A stretch of 64,000 bases of DNA from Castor canadensis (lineage: Eukaryota; Chordata; Mammalia; Rodentia; Castoridae). Made by a program: the position numbers and the translations under genes. Below, one piece after another: positions 22,001 through 34,064 of the stretch (position 1 is the stretch's first letter; the number at the start of each line of letters is the position of its first letter). The stretch is taken from the NCBI RefSeq assembly GCF_047511655.1, contig NC_133395.1, forward strand, positions 69,783,910-69,847,909. Reading direction: 5' to 3'. The notes under the pieces are model-generated. The model saw only the letters and a list, made by a program, of their open reading frames with translations, was not told the origin of the DNA and made no database searches.

Positions 22001-23682
22001 TCTATTTGAATCTATATGATTGAATGTTGTTTTCTATGAAGAAGGAAATAAGAAGTGCCTGAAAAGAGATACATGATCAACTAAATGGTTGTTCTTTGGT
22101 TCTCTGTCTCTTCTTTGCACCAAAAACTTACTTTTAGAAAAGAAGTACAAAGTTGTCCATCAACATTGTATCAGAGGTCAAAGTACAAATGGTCTCATGA
22201 GAAGTTTAACTCAACGTAAACACATTTAATGGTACGTGCTGCTAAATGAAAGTGTTCACAAAGCAGAGTTGTTCACTCTGTTATGAAGTAATAAATCTAT
22301 TATTAAAAGATTATTAAAAGACTGAATTTTCCAAAAAAGAATATATTGCACACTAGAGTTTGGCATTGCTTTATAAACATATGACCATGGCAACTGGAAA
22401 ACTAACTTGGGTTTTAAAACATAAGGATTTTTGAAGATTTGGATTTCGGCTTGATGTTTATTAGATGTATGATTATGAGCAAAGGACATGACTTCTGTAT
22501 GTCTAAATTCCTTCCTCTTTAGGGTGAGGATAATAATACCTACCTTGCATGGTTCTCATGAGAATGAAATAAAAAATAAAAGTCCCCCGGGCATCAATCA
22601 AAAAGCAAGCACTTGGTTATTGGTAGCCCCTGATAGAGCTGTGGCAAGTCACCTTCATCTTGTCAGATGGAGAGCTGTAGCCACTTGGAGCAGCAATTGG
22701 GGTTCACAGTTTAAATAAGCATTAGCTTTTGGGAACTAGAGTAAGAGCTCCAGCAACTTCCTATTTTCATGAGAAAAAACTGATGTATTAATTCCAGTTA
22801 CTTCTTTCATCAATACTTTCATGATTTAAAGGAAATAAAATCAATTTTTAAAAAGTTACTTGAATTAGAAGTTTCTTGGGTCAGTTTCACTTCAATTAGA
22901 AATTATTATTGACTATGAACTAACACTCCTGTAAACAGCATTTACTTCTGCCGTGTTACTGGGTACTAGCCTGCTGTCTGGACAGAATGATATGGTCACA
23001 GTGTAGGGGCCATTGGGCGCGATTTAGTGTTCTCATCTACTTGATTTTTACTTTCCCTCTGGTTTCCTGAGAGGGTTAATGTTGCCCAACTATTTGGGAG
23101 CACTTTGCTGAAACAAAGTTGTCTCTTTGCACACATTATCTGCATGTACTGGATGGAACAGCTAGGACAGAGGTAAGACATGGTTGAGTTACATAAAATG
23201 CTTAAGAAATGACCCTAGTAGAATATCCATAGGGGTGAAGAGGTGGAATTTATTTCTTGTTTTAAAATTTTGGCAGAAATCACTTGGCATTTGCCATTAG
23301 CAAGATAAAAAGAAGCTCTGATTTCTCTTCTCAAGAGAACAGACTTGGCTTCCGCCATTCTCTTAACTTACCCCTCGGTCTTCATTTTCACACAAGGACT
23401 TGAGGCGAACTGCTCAGTATGTTGTATTTAGTTAATTTGGTGAGTTCATTCTGTTCTCATCCCTGGGCTATTAGATAGCTCAAAAATAAATATTGCATCA
23501 CTTGTTGAATATGTAACATGCATCTCATTTTGAGCTACATAACAAAGCTGATTATTTAGTATGTACTTAATACTTTGGAAGTATTTCAGAATAGCTCTTA
23601 TTAATAGTAAGTAGCAAATTACATAACCAGGATCAAGGGACAAGAGAAAAACAAAATTTTGATTTTTCCAATGAAAAGTACA
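19067..23682. other. Long intergenic stretch without gene
   Basis: No coding evidence. 19780-20260 resembles an L2 3' end in + orientation. 22470-22570 is MIR-like. An imperfect 29-bp near-tandem repeat (ccaaatgtaatt...) occurs at about 20776 and 20820. 20400-22460 is unassigned and low in recognisable young repeats. Confidence 0.45.
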
Positions 23683-24510
23683 GCTCAAGAACCTCCAAAC
23701 TGAGTTCCACAGTGGATGCACTTATCTACATTCCCACCAGCAGTGTATGAGGATCCCTTCCTCCCATCCCTCTCTGAATCCTTGCCAACATTTGTTGTTG
23801 TTTCCTTGATCACAGCCATTCTGACTAGGGTGAGATGGAATCTCAATATTCTTTTAATTTACAATTCCTTTATGGTTAAGGCTGTTGTACATTTCTTCAT
23901 GTATTTGTTCGCCATTTGTACTTCTTTTTTTTTTAGAAAGTTTCAATTCATTTTCCCATTTACTAATTGTATTATCATTTATGAAGGTTCCTCAAAGCTC
24001 AAAAATAGAACTACTATATATGAGCCTGCTATACCACTCCTGAGCACATATCTGAAGGAATGTAAGTCTACATAGTAGGATTGCCTGCACGTCCATGTTT
24101 ATTGCATCTCTGTTCACAATAGCTAAGCCATGGAATCAGCCTAGGTGCCTATCAGTGGATGAATGAATAAAAAAATGTAATATATGTACACAATGGAGTA
24201 TTATTCATCCATAAAGAAAAATAAAATTATGTCATTTGCTAGAAAGTGGATGGAACTGGCAATCATTATGTGAAGTGAAATAAGTCAGACTTAGAAAAAT
24301 TCCTATGTAGAATCTGAAAAGCAAATGAATGAATGTAAAAGGGAGATTGTTTAGGGCATTGGGAGGTTGTGTCAACCAGTGGGAAGGTAAAATGAAAGGG
24401 TAATGGGGAGGTGAATATGACCAAAGTAATTATATGCATGTATAGAAATATCACAATGAAACCCCTTTGTACGATTAGTACATGCTAATTAAAAACAGTG
24501 TAGATGCAGG
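23683..24510 (+). mobile_element. Second twin-primed L1 fragment
   Basis: 23683-23977 is antisense L1 ORF2 (MHPLWNSVWRFL near 23690-23721). At about 23978 orientation flips, and 23978-24510 is sense ORF2 end plus 3' UTR, starting with the same ggttc-type sequence at which the inverted part ends. It ends in catgctaattaaaaa. Old, with many stops. Confidence 0.75.
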
Positions 24511-25224
24511 AAGAAAATATGTGTCTTTGTATATGTATGTGTATGTGGGATGAACACATCCTAATGACAGGATCGAAAGGTTAACTGACCAAAATTCAGG
24601 CTGCATACTGAGCCAGGCTGAGGTGTCTCAGAAATCTGGGACTGACTTTGGAGCAGACTGAGGAAGCTGTGAACGCCTGGACTCCCAGAACATTCTTGCC
24701 CTGGGAGGAAAGGTTCCTGTGAGCTCATGGGGCTTTACATCTTGACCTCCAGCCTTGGCAGCTGAGGCCCTTAAGTTATCAAGGACTTATTGTGAAATAA
24801 GGTTCTAAGCAGAGATTGCTATTTCAAGGGTGATTCACTTCTTGGTCTTGGGGTTAAGTGGAGCTGACGGGTGGGCTCCATGAGCAGATCTGACCCTTTG
24901 GGATTGGGCGGGTGAGGGTAACAAAAGCACATAGCTTGGAAAGGTCCAGAGCTGGGAGAGTGCATACTGGGCAAGAAGTGATATGGGGTGATCCCACTGG
25001 CTTCCACAACTCTGGGAAGGTGTCAAACCATGAGGCCACATCAGAAGGTGTAGGGGGTAGGTGGAGGAAAGAAACTGTTTCCCTTATCTCCTTTGAGGAA
25101 ATGTGTCTCACTTATGGACCACCTCACCTCTCTGCCCTGCACACATCCTGGCTCAGACCCATCCCAGGGCCGCCATCAGAGCTGCCCCAATCTCCAGACA
25201 ACCACTTCTGGGAACTGGGGAGCG
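24511..25224. other. Region upstream of the DCLK1 CpG island
   Basis: No gene or young repeat. GC content rises toward the island. It could hold proximal control elements, but no specific site can be proven by eye. Confidence 0.4.
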
Positions 25225-25379
25225 CTGGGGGTTAGGTAAGCCGGACGTCCTGAGGTCGCCGCTGCGGGAGCAGGGCGGGAGGAGGACCCGGGGCGCAGCC
25301 GTGGTGGGGTGGTGGGTGCGCCCTGCCAAGAAGGGCGGGGGGCCGGGGCGCGCGCAGAGGAGAAGGAGGGAGAAGGGAG

Positions 25380-25678
25380 GGCGTGTGAGCGAGTGAGACA
25401 CAAGAAAAGGGAGCGCGCCCGCCGCCGCCGCCCTCCTCCGGAGAGAGGCTGGAGTGAGGCTGTGCGAAGCGCCGCATTTCAATGAGGACGGGCCGAGGCG
25501 CATCCCCGCACTAGCGGCCGCCTCCGAGACGCCCGTGCTCCCGCAGCCGCTGCCGCCCAGTCCGGCCCCGCCGCCGCCCCGCAGCCCCGGCCGCGCCCAG
25601 CCCGGCGAGGACAGCTCAGTCCGCGAGGCGGCCCCGAGCGTGGCCACAAAGACCCCCGGCGGCGACTCTCCGGGAACG
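25380..25678 (+). other. DCLK1: DCLK1 exon 1 (5' UTR)
   Basis: Non-coding first exon. The 3' edge is set by the donor at 25679 (cgggaacg|gtgcgt), which would join to the acceptor at 30079 (ggtccacag|gttcc). The 5' edge is a guess, since no transcription start can be read directly. The exon is very GC-rich, with CCG/GCC runs at about 25419-25430 and 25545-25580, so a structured leader is likely. It contains one short AUG ORF (25482-25514). A non-AUG frame is open through the exon but would enter exon 2 out of frame with the main start. Confidence 0.75.
25482..25514 (+). promoter_or_regulatory. Upstream ORF of 10 codons in the DCLK1 leader
   Basis: ATG at 25482, TAG at 25512-25514, with peptide MRTGRGASPH. 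It terminates before the exon end, so ribosomes could reinitiate at 30099. Relevant only if transcription starts upstream of 25482. Confidence 0.55.
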
Positions 25679-26848
25679 GTGCGTGGTTAGCCTTAGCTGG
25701 GGACGGGGGCTGCGGGGAGGGTCGCCCCGGGGCCCCGCAGCGCTCTCCCCGCCCGCAGCCGCGGGGCGCCCAGGGCAGGGCGGACGCCCAGGTTGGCCGC
25801 AGCCGCCCTGCCCACCGTTCCTCGAAAGGCGGCTGCCCTGCCCTGGCCAGCCTGGCCCCGGCCGGGGGCGTTGTGTGCGGGCCGCCCCACGGCTGCTGGC
25901 ACCTGCCTCTTTTGTCTGGTGCCACCCGGCTTTAAACTGGGGAGTGGGGCGAGCGGGGGCCCCCGGCTTTTCGCCACGTTGTCTGTGGGGATGGAGAGCC
26001 AGACGAAGGAGCTAGCAGAGGTGCTTGTCATTGTCAGCACTGGCTGCGGAGCGAAGACCAAGTCCGCTTGGAAGGAGTGGCCGGGGCCTGGCCTCTTATT
26101 GTGTGTGTGTTTTCCCGTGTGCCCGGGAGGGTGATATGTACTTAACGATGGGGACGACCCGTGCATGGTGGCGGCGGCGGTGTGGGTGTTGCAAGTCCGT
26201 TTGCAGGGTCTCAAGTTCCTCTGGGGACAGCGAGGCTGCCTCCTTGTACAAATTAGTACCTGCAGTGCTAAAAGCATGCAGAGAGGAAATGGCATTTTCC
26301 TCCTAGTGGGAGCGCACGCACAGCCCCGCATTGCCCCCACAAAAGAGGCTGCTTTGGAAAACCAGGTTTGAGCGGAATCTCTGCTGGATTTGGCAAGGAG
26401 CTGTTTGTGGGTGAGAGGGCAATGAAAGGTTTCATTCAAACCTGCTCCCTTTCTGCTGCGCCTGAGAATGTGTGTCCAGGTTAAGGTACACACGCTCTCA
26501 GCCGCCTCCCTGCAGGGTGTTCCGTGAATACGTGTCATGACTGTTCCTAAATATATCGCCTTTCAATGGAAAGGAAAAGTAGGGCAACGTTTTAAGTATG
26601 AAATGTTCTATGAATGCTTTCCAGAAAGGATTTCAAGAGAGGTCATATGTAGGAAAATTATAAAAGATATGAGCACACCCTGTCACATGTACATCAGTGC
26701 TATGTACGGGCTCAGAAGCTACGTGTGTGCCTTTTATTCCATGCTCCTCCATCCACCTGAATTCTGATCTCACTGTTCAAATATGCCCAGGACTTCCAAG
26801 TCCCCTGTCTATTTAGATGTGGTAGCATTTATGCTAGATTCTATCTTG

Positions 26849-26897
<49 letters not shown>

Positions 26898-29800
26898 CGT
26901 AAATTTCTGAAATAGGAACCCATGTGCTCATCTACAGAGAGAGTGCAATGAACACAGAGATTCCTCAAAATGGTGAGAAATCCCACAAAGAACAATCGTG
27001 CATGTTGGTTTCCTGGCATGGCAGTAATTATAGGAAAATCTCTGATAAGAGCCAGTCCCTGCCTTCGTCCCCACCCAGTGTTCTGTGGCCAAGGCGCTGT
27101 GGTTACCCTCTTGGTGCAGTTGCATGTGTGTCCCCAGGCCCTGAGCCACCCATGCTCTATGAATGTTGACGCTCTGTGTGCTAGCAGGCCTTCCATGCAG
27201 GAAGTATGAACCTGTGGATGCCCAGAGAATCCTCTTCAGGAGCTCGGGGTTCTCCTGTATGACTAAGCCCACTGACAGCTGAGCCTGGGGAAATAAGATG
27301 CACCAGTGCTGAACACTGGGATGTGAAGTGTGGGTTTTGACATTCATTTAGTTGTAGCTAAATGCCTCCTTTGGGACAGGCTCAGTGAAGGGAAGGAAAA
27401 GGTGTGATTCCTACCCTGGATAATGATCCTGCTTGAGGAAATAGTCCAGTAAAGTAAAACAAACTTTTCTCTATTTTAAATTGATTTTTTTTTCATTTGG
27501 CATGGAATTCTTGTTCCTGAAAGTCTGTTCCCTGTAGAGAATTCAAACAGTTGCCACAGTATTTGTCCTTTCCCAGTTGTGAATCACTAAAGGCCTCTTG
27601 GAACTGAATTTGCACTCTCTCTGTGAACACAACTGTGCTGTCCTTTGCTACACTGTCCTTGTTTTCTTTTAGTTGCTATCAGTTGGGAGAAAAGTCATAG
27701 GAATTGAAAAATGACCCCTTAGAAAGAAAACAAAACCCTCCAAAAGCCAACTTGGCCTCCTTCATCACTTATAAAATTTTGAAAAACTTAGAGAGTTGGC
27801 TTAAGCACTAGCAATACTGTCTGCCCCACCGTCTACCACCTTTTGGAAGATAAGAGAGCTCATTTAACAAATATATAAATGAGGTAGAAGTAGTTACTGA
27901 TATGGGCAAAATATTGGTTTTGTTACACACTAGTGCCTTTAGGATTGGACACCAAGTGATAATGGTTTTAAGTTATCTAGTTTCAAAATCAATGAAACTG
28001 TTTCATAGTTGATATAACTTTCAGAAAAATGCAAAATTAGATATGATAAGTTATTAAGAGGCAAGAGAGGTGATTTTAAAATTTAGAGAGAAAAATCCCT
28101 GAACTCACTCTCTCCAGGTCTCCAGGTTTTAATCATACTGTACTCCCAACCCTGGAGGGTTTCTCATTGTGGTCAGCATTAGAGGAGGTTGTGGTTTGTT
28201 AAGTAGCCTCCCCAAGATCACTCAGTAGGTAAGTGTAGAGATTTAAAAACTCCTCCTTCATATGCATGTCTCTATTAGTGCAATTTTAAAATGTTCAGTT
28301 GTTCAAAAAATTTTGAGATTAATGAACTAGAAATACTCATGGATAAGGGGCCAGCTTCACAGGGCCAGGGACAGAAAGTACCAACTTTGGAGTCACAGTA
28401 AATCTGGGTTGAAATACCAACTCCTTCAGTTATAATTTCGGGACTTTGGATAAATCTTGGTAAAATTAACTACCTTGTTTGATTCATGTGAGTTTCAGAA
28501 GGATTTTTTTTGGCAAATTATACAACTTATTGCTGAATTCTAGTGTCAGGTACATCCTACACATTCCATAAATATTATTTTCTTTCACACCATTCATTTC
28601 AGGACTTCTAAATCTCTAGCCATGTTTTCAGCATGAATTTTTTAATAAAAAAGATTTATGTTTTTAACTGACATGTAAAATTTCTACCCATTCTGAATGG
28701 CTAAGAGGTCAGTTTACTGAGGGTCAATGATAGGTCAGGAAGACACAGCAGTACTTCTGTTGAGTTTTGGCTGACTTTCAGAAAGGTGACATCATTCATG
28801 TGGTAGGACTTGGGAGTTACTTGTAAGGTTCTTATCTCAAATTCTCACTTCCCTTATATTATATTTCACTGTGCCTAAAATTTTGTCATTAACATTTTTC
28901 CTTTGTGGAGATTTTTCCTCTTTCAATTTGTTGTGTTTAAACACTGATCCTCTCTAAGGGGTAACACCCCAACATCTATCAGTTAACTCCAAACAAGAAC
29001 GAATTGATCCCATAGGCAGCCTGCTGTTAACAAGGCTCCATAGAAAGTGGAATGGGGACTGTGGAGGTGCAGAGTTTATTAATAAAAAATTAATACTTGT
29101 CACATGTAAGACACTGTTCAATGTGCATTAATTTATTTAATAATTGAAATTAATAAATTAGATTGTGATTGAGGAAATTGAGGCTTGAAGATGTAGATCA
29201 AGTAGATTTTTCAAGGTTATATGGACAGTCTAGGGTCAAGTCTGGATCAGAAGTTTGAAGCCTTGATTTCTCAACCACAGAGACAGAGAGATCCTTAGGT
29301 GGATGGACAAAGCTAGTCAAAGAAGTAAATTTTTTCTTTTGTTGTTTTCTTCCTTTTCCTTGACTCTCCCTTTGTTGATGTCTTTTTTTAAACCCAACTT
29401 ACCTGAAGCACTAAATGGAAGTAAATGAATTAAAGGTGAACTCACTTTAAAAAATACAGAATGCATGCACATGTTAGAAAGTCTTCCCTGAGTGAACAGA
29501 ATCTAAGGATTGGTTTAATTTGCTCTCCACCTGGCCATAAGAAGTGTACATAAAACTTTTACAGCCTGTTACTGCTGTCTGCCCTCATTTTTCCTCTGGT
29601 CCACTACTTACTTTAGCTGTATAATGATATGAAGATTTATTTTCTTCCTGCTCCCACGATTAGCACACTTTGAGCTAATCCTGGGGTGGGGTTGGGGGTT
29701 CTGATTCAAACACTATTCAACTGTATTACTTGGAGAACCTTAAGAGAAAAATTTTCTGTGCTTCAGTTTGTCTGTAAACAGAGGCAATAATAGCTTGAAC

Positions 29801-30079
29801 TATTAGGAAGGGTGTAACTGTGTCTTTCTAGGCAGCCAATACATAGGTGCTGTTTCTAGTCAAACTGTGGTTGGCTTAATAAGCTGTTTCCACTGGGATC
29901 TGCCTCTTCGCTTTCTTCCTTGTTCTCCTCCTCTTTCTCTTCCCACTTGAAAACTCATATGAAATATAGCATCAGTTCTAGCAATATTTCCACCTCGCTG
30001 TTCTCAAGCAGAACCTTTGGAGCCTCAATCTTCCAATAACCCCAGGCTGTGTGTCTGTCTGTGTTTCTGCGGTCCACAG
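25679..30079 (+). other. DCLK1: DCLK1 intron 1
   Basis: 4.4 kb with GT...AG ends (gtgcgt at 25679; tccacag ending 30079). The first 450 bp is still part of the CpG island. It contains a (GT)21 repeat at 26851-26892 and MIR-like pieces at about 28365-28480 and 29105-29285. Otherwise few young repeats and no further exon recognised. Confidence 0.8.
26851..26892 (+). repeat. (GT)21 microsatellite
   Basis: Uninterrupted GT run of 42 bp in intron 1, about 1.2 kb downstream of exon 1. Probably length-polymorphic. Confidence 0.95.
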
Positions 30080-30098
30080 GTTCCTTTTGCAATCCATC
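30080..30098 (+). other. DCLK1: DCLK1 exon 2, last 19 nt of 5' UTR
   Basis: From the acceptor (30079) to the start codon, with no upstream ATG. The start context has A at -3 and T at +4, acceptable for initiation. Confidence 0.85.
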
Positions 30099-30474
30099 AT
30101 GTCTTTCGGCAGAGACATGGAGCTGGAGCACTTCGATGAGCGGGACAAGGCGCAGAGGTACAGCAGAGGGTCGCGGGTGAACGGCCTGCCAAGCCCCACG
30201 CACAGCGCCCACTGCAGCTTCTACCGCACCCGCACGCTGCAGACACTCAGCTCCGAGAAGAAAGCCAAGAAGGTGCGCTTCTACCGCAATGGAGACCGGT
30301 ACTTCAAAGGAATTGTGTACGCCATCTCCCCGGACCGCTTCAGATCCTTTGAGGCCCTGCTGGCTGATTTGACCCGAACTCTGTCGGATAACGTCAATTT
30401 GCCCCAGGGAGTGAGAACAATCTACACCATTGATGGGCTCAAGAAGATTTCCAGCCTGGACCAACTGGTGGAAG
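30099..30474 (+). CDS. DCLK1: DCLK1 exon 2 coding part, residues 1-126
   Basis: Encodes the N-terminus of doublecortin-like kinase 1, a microtubule-binding protein fused to a CaMK-type Ser/Thr kinase. It acts on the neuronal cytoskeleton in migration, neurite growth and transport. I recognise the sequence directly: it starts [21 protein letters not shown] basic Ser-rich lead segment follows (residues 21-55), and the first doublecortin domain begins at about residue 57 ([14 protein letters not shown]) and runs to the exon end (SSLDQLVEG). The start at 30099 is chosen because it matches the known protein; the in-frame ATG at 30051 is in the intron. The exon ends in phase 1 at donor 30475 (gaag|gtgagt), with glycine 126 split across the junction. 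No stop or frameshift, and it appears essentially unchanged from the mammalian protein as I recall it. The kinase domain lies beyond the window. Confidence 0.97.
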
Positions 30475-32173
30475 GTGAGTGTAGGGGACGTCTCCCCCAG
30501 GGACCCGGCAAGGACCCGTGCTCAGCTCTCCACTGCTAGCTTTCCCCATTTGACCTCCAAAAGGTCACATTCAGTCTGTGGTTAGAGCCCTACTCTTCAC
30601 ATGTTTGAATTTGATGTACTACAGTGTAAGGAGAAAAAAAAAAAGAAATTAATGGTATTAGATCAGATAGCCCAGAATAAATGACCAAAGGAAAAAGTGT
30701 CCCATTCTGTATCATTCTTTGTTGTCTTTCTCCCACTCGTGCCACATTAATTTTAAAAGTTCGTCTTCATGTCTTCAATCGTATAGTTCATAGTCATTTA
30801 TAGCTGCAAATTGCACTTTTGCTATCATGATGTCCAAAAGTACTTGAACTGAGAATGACTAATGGATCATGAAATTTTAGAGTTGAAAGTTACCTTAGAT
30901 AGCTATCAAAACCATTAACTTTACCATTAGAGACTGGGGACCAGGAAATTCAAATGACATCTCTGTGGTTACTGGTAAGTTAGTAGTGACCACTAGACCA
31001 AAATTGAGGTTTCTGACCACTTTTTCCACTAGGTTCCTTCCTTTGAAGTTTAAAGGGTTTTTGTCTCCCTGTGGTATTTAGGATTTGAGAGAATTAATTT
31101 GTTCAGATTATTTTAAAGTCTAATTTATGTTTTAGACATTTAATGTGAAAATAGGAGGTTTTAGATCCACAGATGAAGTGTGGTATCTTGTGTAAGAACA
31201 GCTTGCCAAATGTGGATTGTGCTTGCCTTGGGGTCAACTCCATCTGAAGAAAGCATAGAGCCACTCATTGCCTTAGCAATCATAATAAAATTCAAGTAAC
31301 TTAGGAAGAAATAACTGGGATTAAACGTAGTTACAGTATTCCTGAGTTTGGCAGATAGATCCTCTCTGGGCAGCAAGTCTTTCTGAGATTGAGGTCTCAA
31401 GGACCTGATAAAGTAGATGGAACACAGGAACATGGGTAAGTCAAGTAAGACCAAGTGTTGGAAGAACTTGATGTCACTCTGACTTCATCTTTACTCTGGT
31501 AATGTTTGCCTAGGTCCTGTTGAGAACCTGGGTCCTTGAAAGCCACCCAGTTCCCACTTCCTCTGCAAGTAGCAGGAGGCACCCTTCAGTTCCTTGGAGT
31601 CTAGGGTGACTCTCCCCACTGCACTTTGGCACAGCCCTCTCTTCCTCCTTTGTAATCAGAGTTTGTACGGGATTCTCCCCCATTTCCTTCCCTTTATCCT
31701 CTGTCAGGAATGCCAGGCCTGTCACAGTATGACTGGACTTGAACGGGTGTGGAGGAGCTTGGGCTTGGTGCGTTTATTTTGTGGGAATTCACATTTCTTC
31801 TGTGACTTGTCACTCTGCCAAGATGCCTGTAGACTTGGCTTTTGTCCTTCTATTCAGAGGTTGGAACTTCCAGTAAATTAAAGGGGAAGAATGAAGTTTT
31901 TCTCTGTCATCTCTGATTTTGTGTCCTCTCTTTGCATGGCCTTGGAAAATATAAGGATAAATAAAACATTTGGTATATTCCCAGGGATCTGGACAAAGAT
32001 CAGATGCAAAGTTAAGTGCATGACTAGTAACCAAGACATCCTTTGTGGAGAAAATATGCCAAGATCTCAAAGCACATCCTAAGACAGTTGGAGGAGTGGT
32101 GCCTCATTCTATTGGAGAGTCAATTGTGTGGCCATCTATGAAGGCAGGGTTGCTTCAGTTTCTCACCCATAAT

Positions 32174-32310
32174 TTGCCTTTACTGAGGGGAGAGGTTTTT
32201 TTTTTTTTTTGTCTTCTTTTTTGGTGCTGGGATCGAACCCAGAGCCTCACGCATGCTAGGCAAGCTCTGTACCACCAAGCTACATCCCAGCCCTTGCCTT
32301 TACTGAAGAG
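32174..32310 (-). repeat. ID-like SINE with target-site duplication
   Basis: SINE at 32192-32293 in antisense: T-run, ggtgctgggatcgaaccc, cacgcatgctaggcaa, gctacatcccagcc. It is flanked by ttgcctttactga at 32174-32186 and 32294-32306. A young, intact tRNA-like copy. Confidence 0.88.
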
Positions 32311-32447
32311 TAGCCAGAGGTATTCCCATGATCCCTGCCTACCAAAGAGGAGCTAAGGAAAGTGGCAGATGATGGTACTCTCGTCACATCTAGGGACAAG
32401 CCAAATCAGAGCATACTTGCCACCATCTTCTTTTCCCCTCTTATTCG

Positions 32448-34060
32448 TTTTTCTTTCAGTTTTATTATTGGCATATATTAATTGTACAAAAGGGTTCATT
32501 GTGATTTTCCACATGTGTATATAATGTCCTTTGATCAAATCCACCCCTTCTGTTACTCTTTCTTATCTCCCCTACCTCCTGTTAAAAACAATTTTAATGG
32601 GTTCCACTATTCTATTTTCATACATGTATATACAGTACTTTGATCGTATTCATCCCCACCTTTACCTGCTCCTTTCCCCTCCTATTCCTGCTGGCTTCCA
32701 CCCCCAAACAGTCCCCAGTTTACACTAGTGTAATTAAAAAAAAAGTCTAGATTCTACATATGAGAGAGAACGTGTGATACTTGCCTTTTCTCAGACTGGC
32801 TGATTTTGCTTAACCTCCAGTTCCATCCGTTTGCCTGTGAACAACATAATTTCATTCTTCTTGATGACCGAATAATACTCCATTGTGTATACATACACCA
32901 CATTTTTTTTTCTGTTCATCTGTTGATGGACACCTAGGCTGATTGCCTAGTTTGGCTATTGTGAATAGTGCTGCAGTAAACATGGACCTGCAGGTATCTC
33001 TATTGTAATGAGACTTACATGCCTTCAGATATATGCCAAGGAGTGGTATAGTAGGATCATATGGTAGTTCTAATTTTATTGATTTCTTTTGGCTGCATTC
33101 CTACCAACAGTGTATGAAAGTTCCTTTTCCCCATGTCCTCCCCAGCATTTGTTGTTGTTTGTTTTCTTGATGGCCATTCTGACCGGATTGAGATAACCTT
33201 CTAAAAGGTCATTGTGATTTGCATTTCCTTTATGGCTAAAGATGTTGGAAAACTTGTTCATGTATTTCTTGGCAATTTGTACTTCTTTTGAGAGCTGTGT
33301 TCAATTAATTTGCTCATTTATTAATTGGATTGCTTATTCTTTTGGCATTTAACTTTTGGAGCTCTTTATATATTCTGGATCTTAATCCTTTATTCAGGGA
33401 ACAGCTGTAGGTTCTATAGGTTTAGTCCCTTTGTTTCTGATCATTGTTTCCTTTGCTGTACAGAAGCCTTTTAATTTGATACAATCTTATCTGTCAATGT
33501 TTTCTCTTATTTCCTGAGCAATTGGAGTCCTAGTTAAGAAGGCATCACCTATGATATCTTCAAGGGTGTTCCCTGTTTTCCTCTAGCAGTTGCACAGTTT
33601 TAGGTGTTAGTTACATTTAGATCTTTGATCCATTTGAATTAACTTTTGTACAGGGTGAGACATAGGGGAGTAGTTTTATTCTTCTACATGTGAATAACCA
33701 GTTTTTCTAACACATTTATTGAAGGGGCTGACTTTTCTCCAACATGTTTTTGGTGTCTTTGTTGAAAATCAGATGGCTGTAGCTATGTGAGTTTATTTCT
33801 GGCTTTTTAATTTTTTAATTTTTTTTTTGTGGTACTGGGGCTTGAACTCAGGACCTATACCTTAAGCCACTTCACCAGCCTTTTTTTTTAAATGGGTTTT
33901 TTTGAGATAAGGTCTTGCAAACTATTTTCCAGGCTGGCTTTGAACCATAATTGTTCTGATCTCTACCTCCTGAGTAGGTAGGATTACAGATGTGAGCAAC
34001 AGGTACTTGGCTGGGTTTTTTATTCTGCTGGTCTTTGTGTCTGTTGCTGTATTGATTGAA
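32448..34060 (-). mobile_element. 5'-truncated L1, antisense, interrupted by a SINE
   Basis: 3' UTR from about 32448, then ORF2 C-terminus and upstream ORF2 in antisense to about 33818, continuing at 34013-34060 beyond a composite SINE. Frames are broken; older than the L1 at 13377. Confidence 0.8.
33819..34012 (-). repeat. Composite SINE (ID-like + B1-like), antisense
   Basis: T-run, gtggtactggggcttgaa ID-like part with ccttaagccacttcacc, second T-run, then a B1-like monomer ending gattacagatgtgagc. Inserted in the L1. Confidence 0.85.
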
Positions 34061-34064
34061 AACA

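Larger units (their letters stand above)
25225..26120. promoter_or_regulatory. DCLK1: CpG island and DCLK1 long-isoform promoter
   Basis: Abrupt change from AT-rich DNA to dense CpG sequence spanning exon 1. A GC box (gggcgggg) is at 25333-25340 and another Sp1-like site at about 25267-25274. No TATA box is visible, so initiation is probably dispersed. Long ORFs on both strands here are a by-product of GC richness. In mammals the 5' promoter of DCLK1 drives the long doublecortin-plus-kinase isoforms; short kinase isoforms start farther downstream, outside this window. Confidence 0.85.

Noticed and set aside
25454..25678. Non-AUG frame open through DCLK1 exon 1 as an N-terminal extension
   Set aside because: When spliced to exon 2 it enters in the wrong frame relative to the ATG at 30099, so it cannot extend the DCLK1 protein.
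25153..25925. Long ORFs on the minus strand across the CpG island (164 and 148 codons, and 281 codons to 26538)
   Set aside because: GC-rich sequence has few stop codons. The translations are low-complexity Pro/Ala/Arg/Gly with no domain, and the region is the DCLK1 promoter and 5' UTR.
30051..30098. In-frame upstream ATG at 30051 as the DCLK1 start
   Set aside because: It lies in intron 1, before the acceptor AG at 30078-30079; the mature mRNA starts exon 2 at 30080.
29955..30464. 169-codon ORF antisense to DCLK1 exon 2
   Set aside because: Shadow of the constrained coding exon on the opposite strand; no recognisable protein.
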